Program-made: the position numbers and the translations under genes
Notes under the pieces: generated by a model
Databases searched by the model: none
What the model was told of the DNA's origin: nothing
What the model saw: only the letters and a program-made list of their open reading frames with translations
NCBI GenBank assembly: GCA_016842065.1
Contig: JAEPDS010000036.1
Span: forward strand, 1-34,878
Direction of reading: 5' to 3'
DNA from: Candidatus Thiodiazotropha sp. 'RUGA'
GTDB taxonomy: Bacteria > Pseudomonadota > Gammaproteobacteria > Chromatiales > Chromatiaceae
DNA length: 34,878 nt
Part shown: in pieces, positions 8,743 through 16,491 of the stretch
Position numbering within the stretch: position 1 is the first letter of the stretch
Layout: the number at the start of each line of letters is the position of its first letter

Positions 8743-9486
8743 ATGGAAAAATGGTTAAAAGGCACGATCGTCGAAAAGCGTCACTGGAGCGATAAGCTCT
8801 ACTCGTTACGCCTCAAGGCCCCGGTGGATGCCTTCATCGCTGGGCAGTTCACTCGTCTGGCCCTCGAAATCGACGGCGAGCGAGTGGCGAGACCCTACTC
8901 ATTCGTCAACCCGCCGCAGGATGAGCTGCTCGAAGTCCATTTCAACGAAGTGGAGAACGGCCCGTTAAGCCCAAGGCTGGCGGCACTGGAGCCGGGCGAT
9001 CGGGTCTGGGTTACTGCCAAAGCCAATGGCTTTTTCACCCTCGATCAACTGCCGCAGAGCGAAAACCTCTGGCTGATCGCCACGGGAACAGCACTGGGTG
9101 TCTATCTCTCCATTCTGCGTACCGAGCTCTCATGGCAGCGATTCCCGCAGATCATCCTGGTGCACAACGTTCCCTACCAGGATCATCTTAGCTATGGTGA
9201 GGAGATCGCTAATCTGACACAGCGTTACGGCGAACGTTTCCACTATCTACCGATCATCAGTCGGGAGCAGGTGGATGGCGCTCTCCAGGGACGCATTCTC
9301 GCCGCACTCGAAGACGGTCGTCTTGAGAAGCGTGCAAGTGCGGTACTTACCCCGGAGAAGTCCCATGTAATGCTCTGCGGGAACATGGGTATGATCCGGG
9401 AGGTCTCTGCAGCCCTGGAGTCCCGGGGCATGCGCAAACATCGCAAGAAGGAGCCGGGGCACTTTACCACGGAAAAGTATCACTGA
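8743..9486 (+). CDS. fpr: Ferredoxin/flavodoxin-NADP(H) reductase
   Basis: FAD enzyme shuttling electrons between NADP(H) and ferredoxin or flavodoxin in the cytoplasm. It has the FAD-binding RPYS (residues 50-53 from the ATG at 8743), an NADP-binding LIATGTALGVYLSILR segment and a family-typical C-terminus ending EPGHFTTEKYH. The 247-residue length matches bacterial Fpr. GGAG at 8730-8733 supports the ATG at 8743 over an in-frame TTG at 8728. It stands alone in the same direction as the SnoaL-like gene but 175 bp away. Confidence 0.93.
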   Translation: MEKWLKGTIVEKRHWSDKLYSLRLKAPVDAFIAGQFTRLALEIDGERVARPYSFVNPPQDELLEVHFNEVENGPLSPRLAALEPGDRVWVTAKANGFFTLDQLPQSENLWLIATGTALGVYLSILRTELSWQRFPQIILVHNVPYQDHLSYGEEIANLTQRYGERFHYLPIISREQVDGALQGRILAALEDGRLEKRASAVLTPEKSHVMLCGNMGMIREVSAALESRGMRKHRKKEPGHFTTEKYH

Positions 9487-9569
9487 GTTCCGATTAGCGG
9501 ACTAATGTGGATTGCATGCCAATTCCAGTCTAAGTTTCACGTTGCCTCAACGAATAGCGAATAGTAGCG

Positions 9570-9591
9570 AATAGTGACTGTCCCCGTTTTT
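9570..9591 (+). repeat. Dispersed REP-like repeat copy
   Basis: Contains TAGTGACTGTCCCCGTTTTT, followed by tgcttt as in the copy at 10378. Just before it the short motif cgaatag recurs three times (from 9551). Confidence 0.6.
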
Positions 9592-9607
9592 GCTTTGTTT
9601 TTTCCTA

Positions 9608-10156
9608 TTACTCAATCGGAAATCCTCTGCAGCTGTTGGACAGGCTGTGATGTGGAGGCAGTTGACCCTGCTTGCCATCTTCCTGGTTCAGTTGTATATG
9701 CACATGAGGTTTGCCATGGTGGAATACTCGAATGTCAATTGCCTTTGGTGTGTGATTAATCGCAAGTGAAAGCATCTTCAGGTCTGGTGCGTAGTAGCTC
9801 AAAGCCCTGCCTTCGGTTGGCCGGGGTAACAATATAGTGGGACTACGATTACCCTTAAAGGTCGAGAGAAATCTTATGCGGTGATTATCCTGATTGCGTA
9901 TGAACTGCCAATAGTGCAGGGAGGCACCGGTTTTTGCCACACCTGCAACTATTCCGTCACTGCAGGTATGAAAGACCATATCGTAGTTCATTGGGCCTAC
10001 CGGCGTTTCAACGGCTTCCCCTATCCAAAATCCGGGCAGAGTTTGCAGAAGCTGCTCCGCGCGCGCTCCTGAGAGATGAGATTCACTTACTGCGGAAGCG
10101 GATGATAATCCAATCAGAACGGCGGTTAGATATGACTTTATCGGCACGATCAACAA
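9608..10156 (-). CDS. Secreted hypothetical protein
   Basis: I do not recognise this family. The frame encodes up to 182 residues with an N-terminal hydrophobic segment (~8-24, ending SSASA) that reads as a signal peptide, so the product is probably periplasmic. The body (LPGFWIGEAVETPVGPMNYDMVFHTCSDG, then LHYWQFIRNQDNHRIRFLSTFKGN) suggests a small beta-rich fold. The start codon is uncertain: TTG at 10156 or GTG at 10147, without a strong ribosome binding site. It is convergent with fpr, with repeat copies on both sides. Confidence 0.6.
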   Translation of the reverse strand: MLIVPIKSYLTAVLIGLSSASAVSESHLSGARAEQLLQTLPGFWIGEAVETPVGPMNYDMVFHTCSDGIVAGVAKTGASLHYWQFIRNQDNHRIRFLSTFKGNRSPTILLPRPTEGRALSYYAPDLKMLSLAINHTPKAIDIRVFHHGKPHVHIQLNQEDGKQGQLPPHHSLSNSCRGFPIE

Positions 10157-10612
10157 GGAGATACCCCGACTTGAGGTTTACATGATACAAGCGTAGATCA
10201 TGAACACCTTGGTTAGCTTTGATCGCAATATCCCACTCTCAGCAATATGAGTAAAAATTCTGGGGAACCCAACGTTTAAAATAATAATATAATTGAATAA
10301 TTTAAAGGTATCTTACTGATTTCTGGTTGATTTAATAAAATGTAAATGGTGTGTGTTCTCATAATAATATCCCTAATAAATGATAACTGTCCCGCTATTA
10401 TTGCTTTATATCGCCAACAAGGTTTGCAATTCACAGTAGGGCTCTATATGGTGTGAGCGTCTGCAAGATCTTAGTCCTTCCTTTAAAACCTGATATTCGC
10501 TGTCTCCTCGCTAGATACGCCCGAATCATGTTGTACAGTGTTTTTCCAAGATTTGTGGTGAACATCCGTCATAAAGGCGGATAAATTTTTAATAAATTTG
10601 AGGTATATAGTG
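10157..10612. other. Intergenic region with repeat copy and cold-shock leader
   Basis: About 450 bp, mostly AT-rich. It holds one dispersed repeat copy at 10378-10400. Cold-shock genes commonly have long untranslated leaders, so part of 10400-10612 may be the csp leader. No convincing gene was seen. Confidence 0.45.
10378..10400 (+). repeat. Dispersed REP-like repeat copy
   Basis: Reads AAATGATAACTGTCCCGC and onward, aligning with the copies at 12803 and 9570. Confidence 0.55.
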
Positions 10613-10822
10613 ATGTCTGAAAAACAAACCGGAATCGTCAAGTGGTTCGATAGTGGCAAAGGTTTTGGATTTATTGAAAGGGAATCAGGAAAAGACCTGT
10701 TTGTCCATTTCCGCTCCATCGTTGGCGAAGGCCACCGCAACTTGATGGACGGTCAAAAGGTTGAATTTACCGAGACCCAGGGTGCCAAAGGGCCACAGGC
10801 GGAAAACGTCGTCCCACTGTAA
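10613..10822 (+). CDS. Cold-shock domain protein (CspA family)
   Basis: 69-residue single cold-shock domain, an RNA/ssDNA-binding OB fold that melts RNA structure. The two nucleic-acid motifs are visible: GKGFGFI (RNP1) and DLFVHF (RNP2), after GIVKWFD. The ATG at 10613 is preferred over an upstream start at 10598 because gagg at 10600-10603 is correctly spaced and [12 protein letters not shown] is the usual beginning. A weak hairpin (10841-10848 with 10855-10862) follows the stop and may terminate transcription. Confidence 0.95.
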   Translation: MSEKQTGIVKWFDSGKGFGFIERESGKDLFVHFRSIVGEGHRNLMDGQKVEFTETQGAKGPQAENVVPL

Positions 10823-10945
10823 CCCGCAGTCTAGATAGAGCTTGCCTCACTCACGAGGTAAGTTCCTCTTCCTCTCGCCGGTTCACATCAATCCCTTCTT
10901 TCCGAGATTGATTGACCAGCATTCATTCAACAAAGGCCACTCACA

Positions 10946-11212
10946 TTGATCACCCTCTCAGTACGCGGACTGCCAAAATCGACGACCGAAGCCTCTCTCA
11001 CCGCTCTGTTTTCTGAATACGGAACTGTTCGGTCCCTCAAGCTGGTAAAAGATCTCTTCTCTGGCGAATGCAAAGGCTTTGCAACCCTCGACATGGAAGG
11101 CCATGAGGCCCGAGCAGCGATTGCCGCACTCGACAACAGTGAAGTCAATGGAAGTGTGTTACGTGTAGGACCCGATCGAGGAAAAAAAGGGCGTGGCGGT
11201 AAACGGCGTTAG
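10946..11212 (+). CDS. RRM-domain RNA-binding protein
   Basis: 88-residue protein made of one RNA recognition motif with a basic tail. RNP2 is LSVRGLP near the start and RNP1 is KGFATLDM in the middle; the end (DRGKKGRGGKRR) is strongly positive. Small bacterial RRM proteins bind RNA; a specific target is not known. The start is a TTG at 10946: the RRM fold begins immediately, so little upstream sequence can be missing. It follows the cold-shock gene in the same direction by 123 bp, which hints at a shared role in RNA handling. Confidence 0.88.
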   Translation: MITLSVRGLPKSTTEASLTALFSEYGTVRSLKLVKDLFSGECKGFATLDMEGHEARAAIAALDNSEVNGSVLRVGPDRGKKGRGGKRR

Positions 11213-11361
11213 TTCTGTCTGAAGCGTTGAAAATCGAGGCTTCCATCTATTCACCTGTGGAATAAGTTACGACTCATTCCCCAGTTTAATCAAATACATC
11301 GTTTTGTCATTTATCAATGACAGCTGACTTAGCGCTTTTGTTGTGAGCGATATCAGATATC

Positions 11362-11523
11362 GATATCAAGGAGATATCAGTGATATCAAGGACAGTCATC
11401 GTTTGAAAATGATATCAAGGGTTGATATCAAGGACAGTCATCGTTTGAAAAGATCTCTCAGGTGAGTTAGGACGATATCAAGGACAGTCATCGTTTGAAA
11501 AGATCGCTCAGGTGAGTTAGGGT
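11362..11523. repeat. Tandem repeat array ahead of the transposase gene
   Basis: Two 50-bp units (11424-11473, 11474-11523) differ at only a few positions. A third partial unit (28 bp) is at 11382-11409. The ten bases gatatcaagg occur five times (11362, 11382, 11411, 11424, 11474). Read on the minus strand the units contain AAACGATGACTGTCC, the same core as the dispersed intergenic copies. The array ends 42 bp before the transposase start. Confidence 0.85.
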
Positions 11524-11565
11524 TAAAGAATGTACATGGAATGTATATGAGCCAAGGAGCTGGCA

Positions 11566-12594
11566 ATGACGATATCTCGCAAGCAACAGATCTGTCTCGA
11601 AGAAACCCCCTATTACCACTGTATATCCCGTTGTGTTCGCCGCGCCTTCCTGTGTGGGGAGGATGAACTAACCGGTCGTAGTTATGAACACCGTAGAGAC
11701 TGGATTGTGGAAAAGCTCAAGCAGTTGGAAAGAATATTCTCAATCTCCATCTGTGCTTATGCCGTGATGCACAATCACACCCATACTGTCTTGAAGGTTG
11801 ACCGAGAAACAGCCTTGAATTGGCGTGATGATGAAGTCATCTCCCGATGGACCGAGCTCTACAAGCCAAGCCATATCGTTGACCGCTACCTAAATGGTAC
11901 AAAACTAACAAAGGCCGAATTAGATGTGGTTGCTGAAGATATCGAGAAGTGGCGGCACAGGCTCTACGATATCAGCTGGTTTATGCGTAATCTCAATGAA
12001 GGTATTGCAAGACAGGCCAATGAGGAGGATGGTTGTACTGGAAAGTTTTGGGAGGGCAGGTTCAAAAGCCAGGCTCTGCTTGATGACGCGGCGCTATTGA
12101 CCTGTATGAGCTACGTTGACCTTAACCCGATACGGGCAAAGATAGCCGATAGGCCTGAAGCGTCAGATTTTACCTCTCTCCAGGATCGTATCAGACATTA
12201 TCAAAAAGCGCTTGAACGAAAAGGGAACCGTGCAGATGCCGCAATCGCAGCACCTGCGCATTTAGAGCCATTCGTTGGTGGTGAGCATCTAGACAAAGAA
12301 TCAGGCTTGAACTTTAGCCTGACAGACTACCTGGAACTGACCGATTGGGCAGGGCGGGCCATCAGAGAGGAGAAATCCGGCGCTATTCCCTCAGAACTGA
12401 CGCCAATCCTGGATCGGTTGAATATCGACCCGAATGCCTGGCTTGATAGTGTTAAAAACTATGGCAAAAACTACACCACAGTCATAGGAACAAAGGAAGG
12501 AATTAAACGGTTTACTCAAGCCATTGGTAGAGGTAGAAAGTGGTTCTGCGCGAGTGGATTTACGTTGCAGATCTATCAAACATCTCCTGCTTGA
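11566..12594 (+). CDS. Y1/HUH transposase of REP-associated (RAYT) type
   Basis: 342-residue single-strand DNA transposase relative (Transposase_17/IS200-like). The N-terminal segment YYHCISRCVRRAFLC and the HUH region MHNHTH (His71, His73) are followed by GKFWEGRFKSQALLDD and YVDLNPIRA, typical of long RAYT-like proteins. In IARQAN, where many relatives show a tyrosine shortly before the GRF motif, I see none, so the nucleophile is unclear. Such proteins are usually domesticated and associated with repeats. Here the upstream array and scattered intergenic copies share one core, supporting a RAYT/repeat pair. The frame is intact. Confidence 0.88.
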   Translation: MTISRKQQICLEETPYYHCISRCVRRAFLCGEDELTGRSYEHRRDWIVEKLKQLERIFSISICAYAVMHNHTHTVLKVDRETALNWRDDEVISRWTELYKPSHIVDRYLNGTKLTKAELDVVAEDIEKWRHRLYDISWFMRNLNEGIARQANEEDGCTGKFWEGRFKSQALLDDAALLTCMSYVDLNPIRAKIADRPEASDFTSLQDRIRHYQKALERKGNRADAAIAAPAHLEPFVGGEHLDKESGLNFSLTDYLELTDWAGRAIREEKSGAIPSELTPILDRLNIDPNAWLDSVKNYGKNYTTVIGTKEGIKRFTQAIGRGRKWFCASGFTLQIYQTSPA

Positions 12595-12907
12595 CATTGT
12601 TCTAACTTAGCCTGGTTCATTCATGTCAATCAAAGCTTATTGGCAGGATACTGCTTACACCTTGTTTGGAAAATCAATACGTATCTCACCAAATAAATAG
12701 ATATTAGATGGCTAAGTCTCTCTGAAGAGTCTGTTGCGGCCGTAATTTGATTCCAGCAGAACTAGATGGATGCTGGAATTTGGGATTTGTACGGTTCCTT
12801 CTAAATGATGCCTGTCCCGGTTTATCCCGGTTTATCCGCTTTCTAAATGGTGACTGTCCTGGTTTATTTAGCTTGCCCCGGTTTATTGTATTTGGAATTC
12901 TTAATTA
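12595..12907. other. Intergenic region after the transposase
   Basis: About 310 bp without a recognised gene. It holds a 9-bp perfect inverted repeat (attccagca 12750-12758, tgctggaat 12771-12779), which may terminate the transposase transcript, and two tandem copies of the dispersed repeat. Confidence 0.55.
12803..12868 (+). repeat. Two tandem copies of dispersed REP-like repeat
   Basis: Copies start at 12803 (AAATGATGCCTGTCCCGG) and 12845 (AAATGGTGACTGTCCTGG), each preceded by ttct. The 42-bp spacing equals that between the first two copies upstream of the transposase (11382 and 11424). The tail ccggtttat recurs at 12818, 12828 and near 12880. Confidence 0.75.
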
Positions 12908-13603
12908 TTAAATCAGAGCGCTTGATATAGCGCTCATACCATATAGTGTTTTTGATAGCGCGAAGTAACAAAGTAAAACAGGGAAGATTATGTCTATAAA
13001 GATTAGACTCAAAAATCTTATAGCCAAACGCACGTTTAACTTTCTAATTGAATAAATTGTTTTTTCGTTTTTAATTAAAATTGGAAGAGTGTTATTTTTA
13101 AAATCATTGTAATCATTACGTATTTTTATTATTTCTTGAGATGATAGTTTCGCTAAATCAAGTTCGTCGCTATGTTTGGCTATTTGTATTTTTGAGTATA
13201 TATTTTCAATGTTTGAATTTGTTGTTTCAAGTGTCTGCTCTAAATTATCTATTACTGACTGTAATTTCATCATTTGTTCTACATAAGGACTAACTATAAT
13301 GCGCTCTCTTTTAAAATCCCAAGCTAACAGCTCAATGACAAGATTCAGGGTAAATAAAACTATAAAGTAAATAATGATTATAGATAATATTCCACTTAAG
13401 ACCGGAGCATTAATAGAATCCTCTGGTATATCTAATCCAAGAAAGCCGTTAATTTGTATTGAATATGTACCAATGATAAGTCCAATAAAGCTTGCCAATA
13501 CAAGGCTTTTCTTAATCCTCGTTGTGCTTTCACTAAAAGGGTCAGTAAAAGAAACACTATCAAGATTTTTAGTCAAAACATCTTTCGAAACGATAATGGT
13601 CAC
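12908..13603 (-). CDS. Membrane protein with internal coiled coil
   Basis: Unrecognised 231-residue protein. Predicted transmembrane segments are at about 33-50, 69-92 and 194-215. Between the second and third is a ~75-residue helical, probably coiled-coil stretch (MMKLQSVIDNLEQTLETTNSNIENIY). Translation starts at a GTG at 13603 with aaaggt upstream. Codon use is AT-rich, unlike the chromosomal genes around the block, which suggests acquisition by transfer. It lies in a run of five minus-strand accessory genes, but 171 bp from the next, so co-transcription is uncertain. No function can be assigned. Confidence 0.65.
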   Translation of the reverse strand: MTIIVSKDVLTKNLDSVSFTDPFSESTTRIKKSLVLASFIGLIIGTYSIQINGFLGLDIPEDSINAPVLSGILSIIIIYFIVLFTLNLVIELLAWDFKRERIIVSPYVEQMMKLQSVIDNLEQTLETTNSNIENIYSKIQIAKHSDELDLAKLSSQEIIKIRNDYNDFKNNTLPILIKNEKTIYSIRKLNVRLAIRFLSLIFIDIIFPVLLCYFALSKTLYGMSAISSALI

Positions 13604-13774
13604 GTGATTTACCTTTCTGGACTTAATGGATCAAAGTCTATTAATTCAAGCAGGGTCGATATGTTGTTTTATTTGACAGCCTATTGTTGATCAAAATGGG
13701 CTCTGATCTCTTTGGTTGCTGGTATTATTGATATTGGTAAAAAAGGGATGTGATACCTTAAGTTTCACATAAGA

Positions 13775-15031
13775 TCAAACAATTACTGCATTAATATTAA
13801 ATTCTCTTTTAAATGATAGGCCATTGCTTATAATGCCCATTTTATTATATATAATAAGCCTCTGGTAAGGTGCGGAGTTTATAAAGTTCTCCTCCACTTC
13901 AAGATTATTTAGTGCGAATAATTCGTAAAGTCTTTGTAAGTTATCTATATATTTTTTTTCTCCAAATACTGATATGAAGCATAACTCCGATATACCGCCG
14001 ATAAAAAATAGAAGAAGAGAGATATTTTGGTCCAAAAATCCTTTATAGCCACCTCCCCACAAGCTTAGTAAATTATCAATATCAAGATAATTTGCCCAAA
14101 TTCTAAAGTCATGTAACAAGTCGAATAGCGTATATTTAAAGTTAATTCCTTTTGCTTTTCCTTTGGTTCTAAAGGAGCCATATACATTCTCAAATAATTC
14201 AATGGGTGTTGAGTGTGGTGGTCTAGGATGGCGCGCATATTGATATTTAAGGTGGTCTATCTTTGATATCAATAGATGGCGACGATAAACTCGATCTTTT
14301 GGAGACCAACTTATACTAAGTGGGAATTTCCATATTACTTTTTCTAATTTTGGCAATAGATTGTACTTGAAGGCTGAGAGGGTGGAGCCGTGTTCTTGAA
14401 TTCGGATTGTAGGTTGCTTCTGCAGTGTTACCGCTCGTAAGTAAAAGTATACTGAGTAGTAAGCTGAAGTGATTTTCCAAGAAGGAAAAATAAAGCGTTT
14501 ATTAGTAACATCTTTATTTATGTCAATGTCATTAAAAGAAATACCTAGTGTTGAGTCTTTTAATGGGAATATAAATGATAGTTCGTTATACCAACCTCTT
14601 TTGAGGTCATCTCTAATAAGTTTAGGGTTTAGATGATTAGTTTCGAGGAAAATTCTTCTTAATTTTTTTAAATCCAAGTTGTGTGCTTTAAGATACTCAA
14701 TAAATAGATTGTCAATTCGAAAAGATTTTCTTTTTAAAATCTCCCTTGTCGCATAGGTAGACTTTATAAGCCATGATATCTCATCAATGAGCTGATGCCA
14801 TTCATTGTATCCTGCTATCTCTGAAGATACGTATGTGGTATGCAGCTTTGAGCGACTAGCTCGAAACTTTTTAGAAATAAAGATTTCATTACCTTCTCTT
14901 GGTATGGTTAATTTTCCAAATTTCTTAATAGCTTTTAGATCGCCTTTTTTAATCCAGCGTCTTATGGATGAGTCAGAAACATCCAATAACTCACTCAACT
15001 CTTTAACTGAAAAACCTTCATCTAATGGCAT
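13775..15031 (-). CDS. Helix-turn-helix protein with large unknown C-terminal region
   Basis: 418-residue protein. Residues ~6-55 form an excisionase/MerR-type helix-turn-helix (FSVKELSELLDVSDSSIRRWIKKGDLKAIKKFGKLTIPRE). The rest is unrecognised. The stretch SAYYSVYFYLRAVTLQKQP, followed by EHGSTLSAF and later LLHDFRIWANYLD, faintly recalls HEPN-like helical domains, but the catalytic R-X4-6-H motif of HEPN RNases is not evident. The gene is strongly AT-rich. An aaggtg ribosome binding site precedes the ATG. It could be a regulator or a DNA-targeting effector; I am unsure. Confidence 0.65.
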   Translation of the reverse strand: MPLDEGFSVKELSELLDVSDSSIRRWIKKGDLKAIKKFGKLTIPREGNEIFISKKFRASRSKLHTTYVSSEIAGYNEWHQLIDEISWLIKSTYATREILKRKSFRIDNLFIEYLKAHNLDLKKLRRIFLETNHLNPKLIRDDLKRGWYNELSFIFPLKDSTLGISFNDIDINKDVTNKRFIFPSWKITSAYYSVYFYLRAVTLQKQPTIRIQEHGSTLSAFKYNLLPKLEKVIWKFPLSISWSPKDRVYRRHLLISKIDHLKYQYARHPRPPHSTPIELFENVYGSFRTKGKAKGINFKYTLFDLLHDFRIWANYLDIDNLLSLWGGGYKGFLDQNISLLLFFIGGISELCFISVFGEKKYIDNLQRLYELFALNNLEVEENFINSAPYQRLIIYNKMGIISNGLSFKREFNINAVIV

Positions 15032-15128
15032 TAGTCACCTTGTCTGAACTAGGTAGTTTGTTTATAAACATTAAAGGGATAAGGCCCTTTTATATTAGTA
15101 TGATTGATATATCGGTGTTTCAAAAAAC

Positions 15129-15150
15129 AAACGATAGGTGTCCCAGTTTG
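15129..15150 (+). repeat. Dispersed REP-like repeat copy
   Basis: Reads AAACGATAGGTGTCCCAG and onward, the same core as the copy at 4888. It lies between two accessory genes. Confidence 0.6.
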
Positions 15151-15204
15151 TGTTCAAGCTCGAAAAAAACACAGCGGAGAGCAGGCTCCTATCAATTGCC
15201 ATTG

Positions 15205-15939
15205 TTATGCACGAATATTTTGCAGCTTTGGCCCAAGTGAATTAGCGAGAGCTTGAAGCCCTTCCTGATTCGGGTAATAAGTTAATACTCTATGATGCCT
15301 CATATCAAAAGGAGTATCTTCTAGGGATTGAGAAATAGGTATAACTAACTTTCCTAATGTATGAGCAATTCCTGTTTCATACATAACATTTGGGTTTTTA
15401 CCCGTAAAATCTACCACTACAACAGACGACCGATATATTAGACTAAAAATATCTTGTATTATTACACTATTGTCCCAAATATCATCTGCTCTAAGGGCCC
15501 TGTAGCCTGCAAATATGCATGAATTCCTTATCGTCTCGTAAACACCTGCCATCGATACATCAAAAGGCATCATAACGGCAACCAAATCAGCTTCAACGGG
15601 AGTGTTGGGTATTTCGAATACACTGGGGGAAAATGTTATCTTTCTTTCCGCAGGCCGCGCTGAGACGTAAATAGTTTCTTCTTCGTACTTAGTGTTTAAA
15701 TAATCCTCTATCGCGCTCAAAACCGAAGGATTCTGTGTGGTCATACCGGTTAATACGTTTATAACATTATCTGTGTAGTCTTCATCACCCCAAGCAAGGC
15801 TTCTAAGTAACCTAGAATGTCCGTTAATTAGATCATGAAATCCAGTAAGCAACCCTAACTCAACCCAGTTTTCTCTTGTGAAATTTGCTACAATTCTGTC
15901 TTTTAAGTTGAGTATTTTTTGTCCTTGTTCAAGGTTCAT
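15205..15939 (-). CDS. Protein with C-terminal nucleoside deoxyribosyltransferase/TIR-like domain
   Basis: 244 residues in two parts. Residues ~115-225 have a Rossmann-like pattern of nucleoside 2-deoxyribosyltransferase or TIR-like proteins: VAVMMPFD (121-127), GYRALRADD, VVVVDFTGKNPNVMYETGIAH (from 173), with Glu188 in the place of the family's catalytic glutamate. Residues 1-85 form a separate helical domain (NWVELGLLTGFHDLINGHSRLLRSL) resembling adaptor domains fused to bacterial conflict effectors; that resemblance is my inference. Such enzymes cleave N-glycosidic bonds of nucleotides or NAD. An aaaggag site supports the ATG. AT-rich, in the accessory block. Confidence 0.7.
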   Translation of the reverse strand: MNLEQGQKILNLKDRIVANFTRENWVELGLLTGFHDLINGHSRLLRSLAWGDEDYTDNVINVLTGMTTQNPSVLSAIEDYLNTKYEEETIYVSARPAERKITFSPSVFEIPNTPVEADLVAVMMPFDVSMAGVYETIRNSCIFAGYRALRADDIWDNSVIIQDIFSLIYRSSVVVVDFTGKNPNVMYETGIAHTLGKLVIPISQSLEDTPFDMRHHRVLTYYPNQEGLQALANSLGPKLQNIRA

Positions 15940-16491
15940 CTAAGACTCCTTTTTTGCATAACGAGCCTGTTAAAAAAATGCTTTTGGAAATCATATTTCT
16001 CAATAATAAATTTTAGACGCAGCTCTTTCATCGTTTAGCTGATTAATCTACATTCCTTTTATTTGCTGCAAAAAACCTTGTTCATGCTCTTGTTTTTAAG
16101 CCCATTCCCATCCATATCGATGGGTCTTTAGGATGTTATATAACATCATCATCAATCTCCACTGGCCATCGACTTTTCGCTTACCTCTACGAGTGAATTG
16201 CTTAATTACTGCGGCAGTATTAAAAAAGGTAATTGCCCCATTCTTGCGTTCTTTTGTATTACTAATTACAAATGATGTCCCAGTTTATGGTTCTGTTACC
16301 AACAGAAAACTGCTGGATGTTGGGTTACTCCAATTAGATATTGGTCCTTTGTCTAATTTGTGAGCATTATGTCTAGTCAGTTCGTCCATTCTTTCGGCGA
16401 ATAATTGTGAAAGGATAGGCTTATCTATTAATTTTAACATTTCTCATAACATTTACGTTAACTTTATCCCATGTCTCGTTACTATTTTTAG
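15940..16491. other. AT-rich gap in accessory block
   Basis: About 550 bp with no convincing gene. It contains a perfect 16-bp palindrome (GATGTTATATAACATC, 16132-16147) and one truncated copy of the dispersed repeat (16270-16290). It may include remnants of a lost gene or insertion sequence, but I could not identify one. Confidence 0.45.
16270..16290 (+). repeat. Truncated dispersed REP-like repeat copy
   Basis: AAATGATGTCCCAGTTTATGG lacks about four bases in the middle of the core but keeps both flanks. It is the rightmost copy that I found. Confidence 0.5.

Noticed and set aside
11362-11523. CRISPR array.
   Set aside because: The repeats are in direct tandem without unique spacers of regular length and there are no cas genes; they match the dispersed transposase-linked repeats instead.
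15204-15962. Possible integron gene cassette: GTTATGC at 15204-15210 and GCATAAC at 15956-15962 flank the deoxyribosyltransferase-like gene, and its stop codon lies in the left motif.
   Set aside because: Only the 7-base motif matches. No foldable attC with paired inner arms was found after this gene, neighbouring accessory genes lack the same borders, and no integrase is visible.
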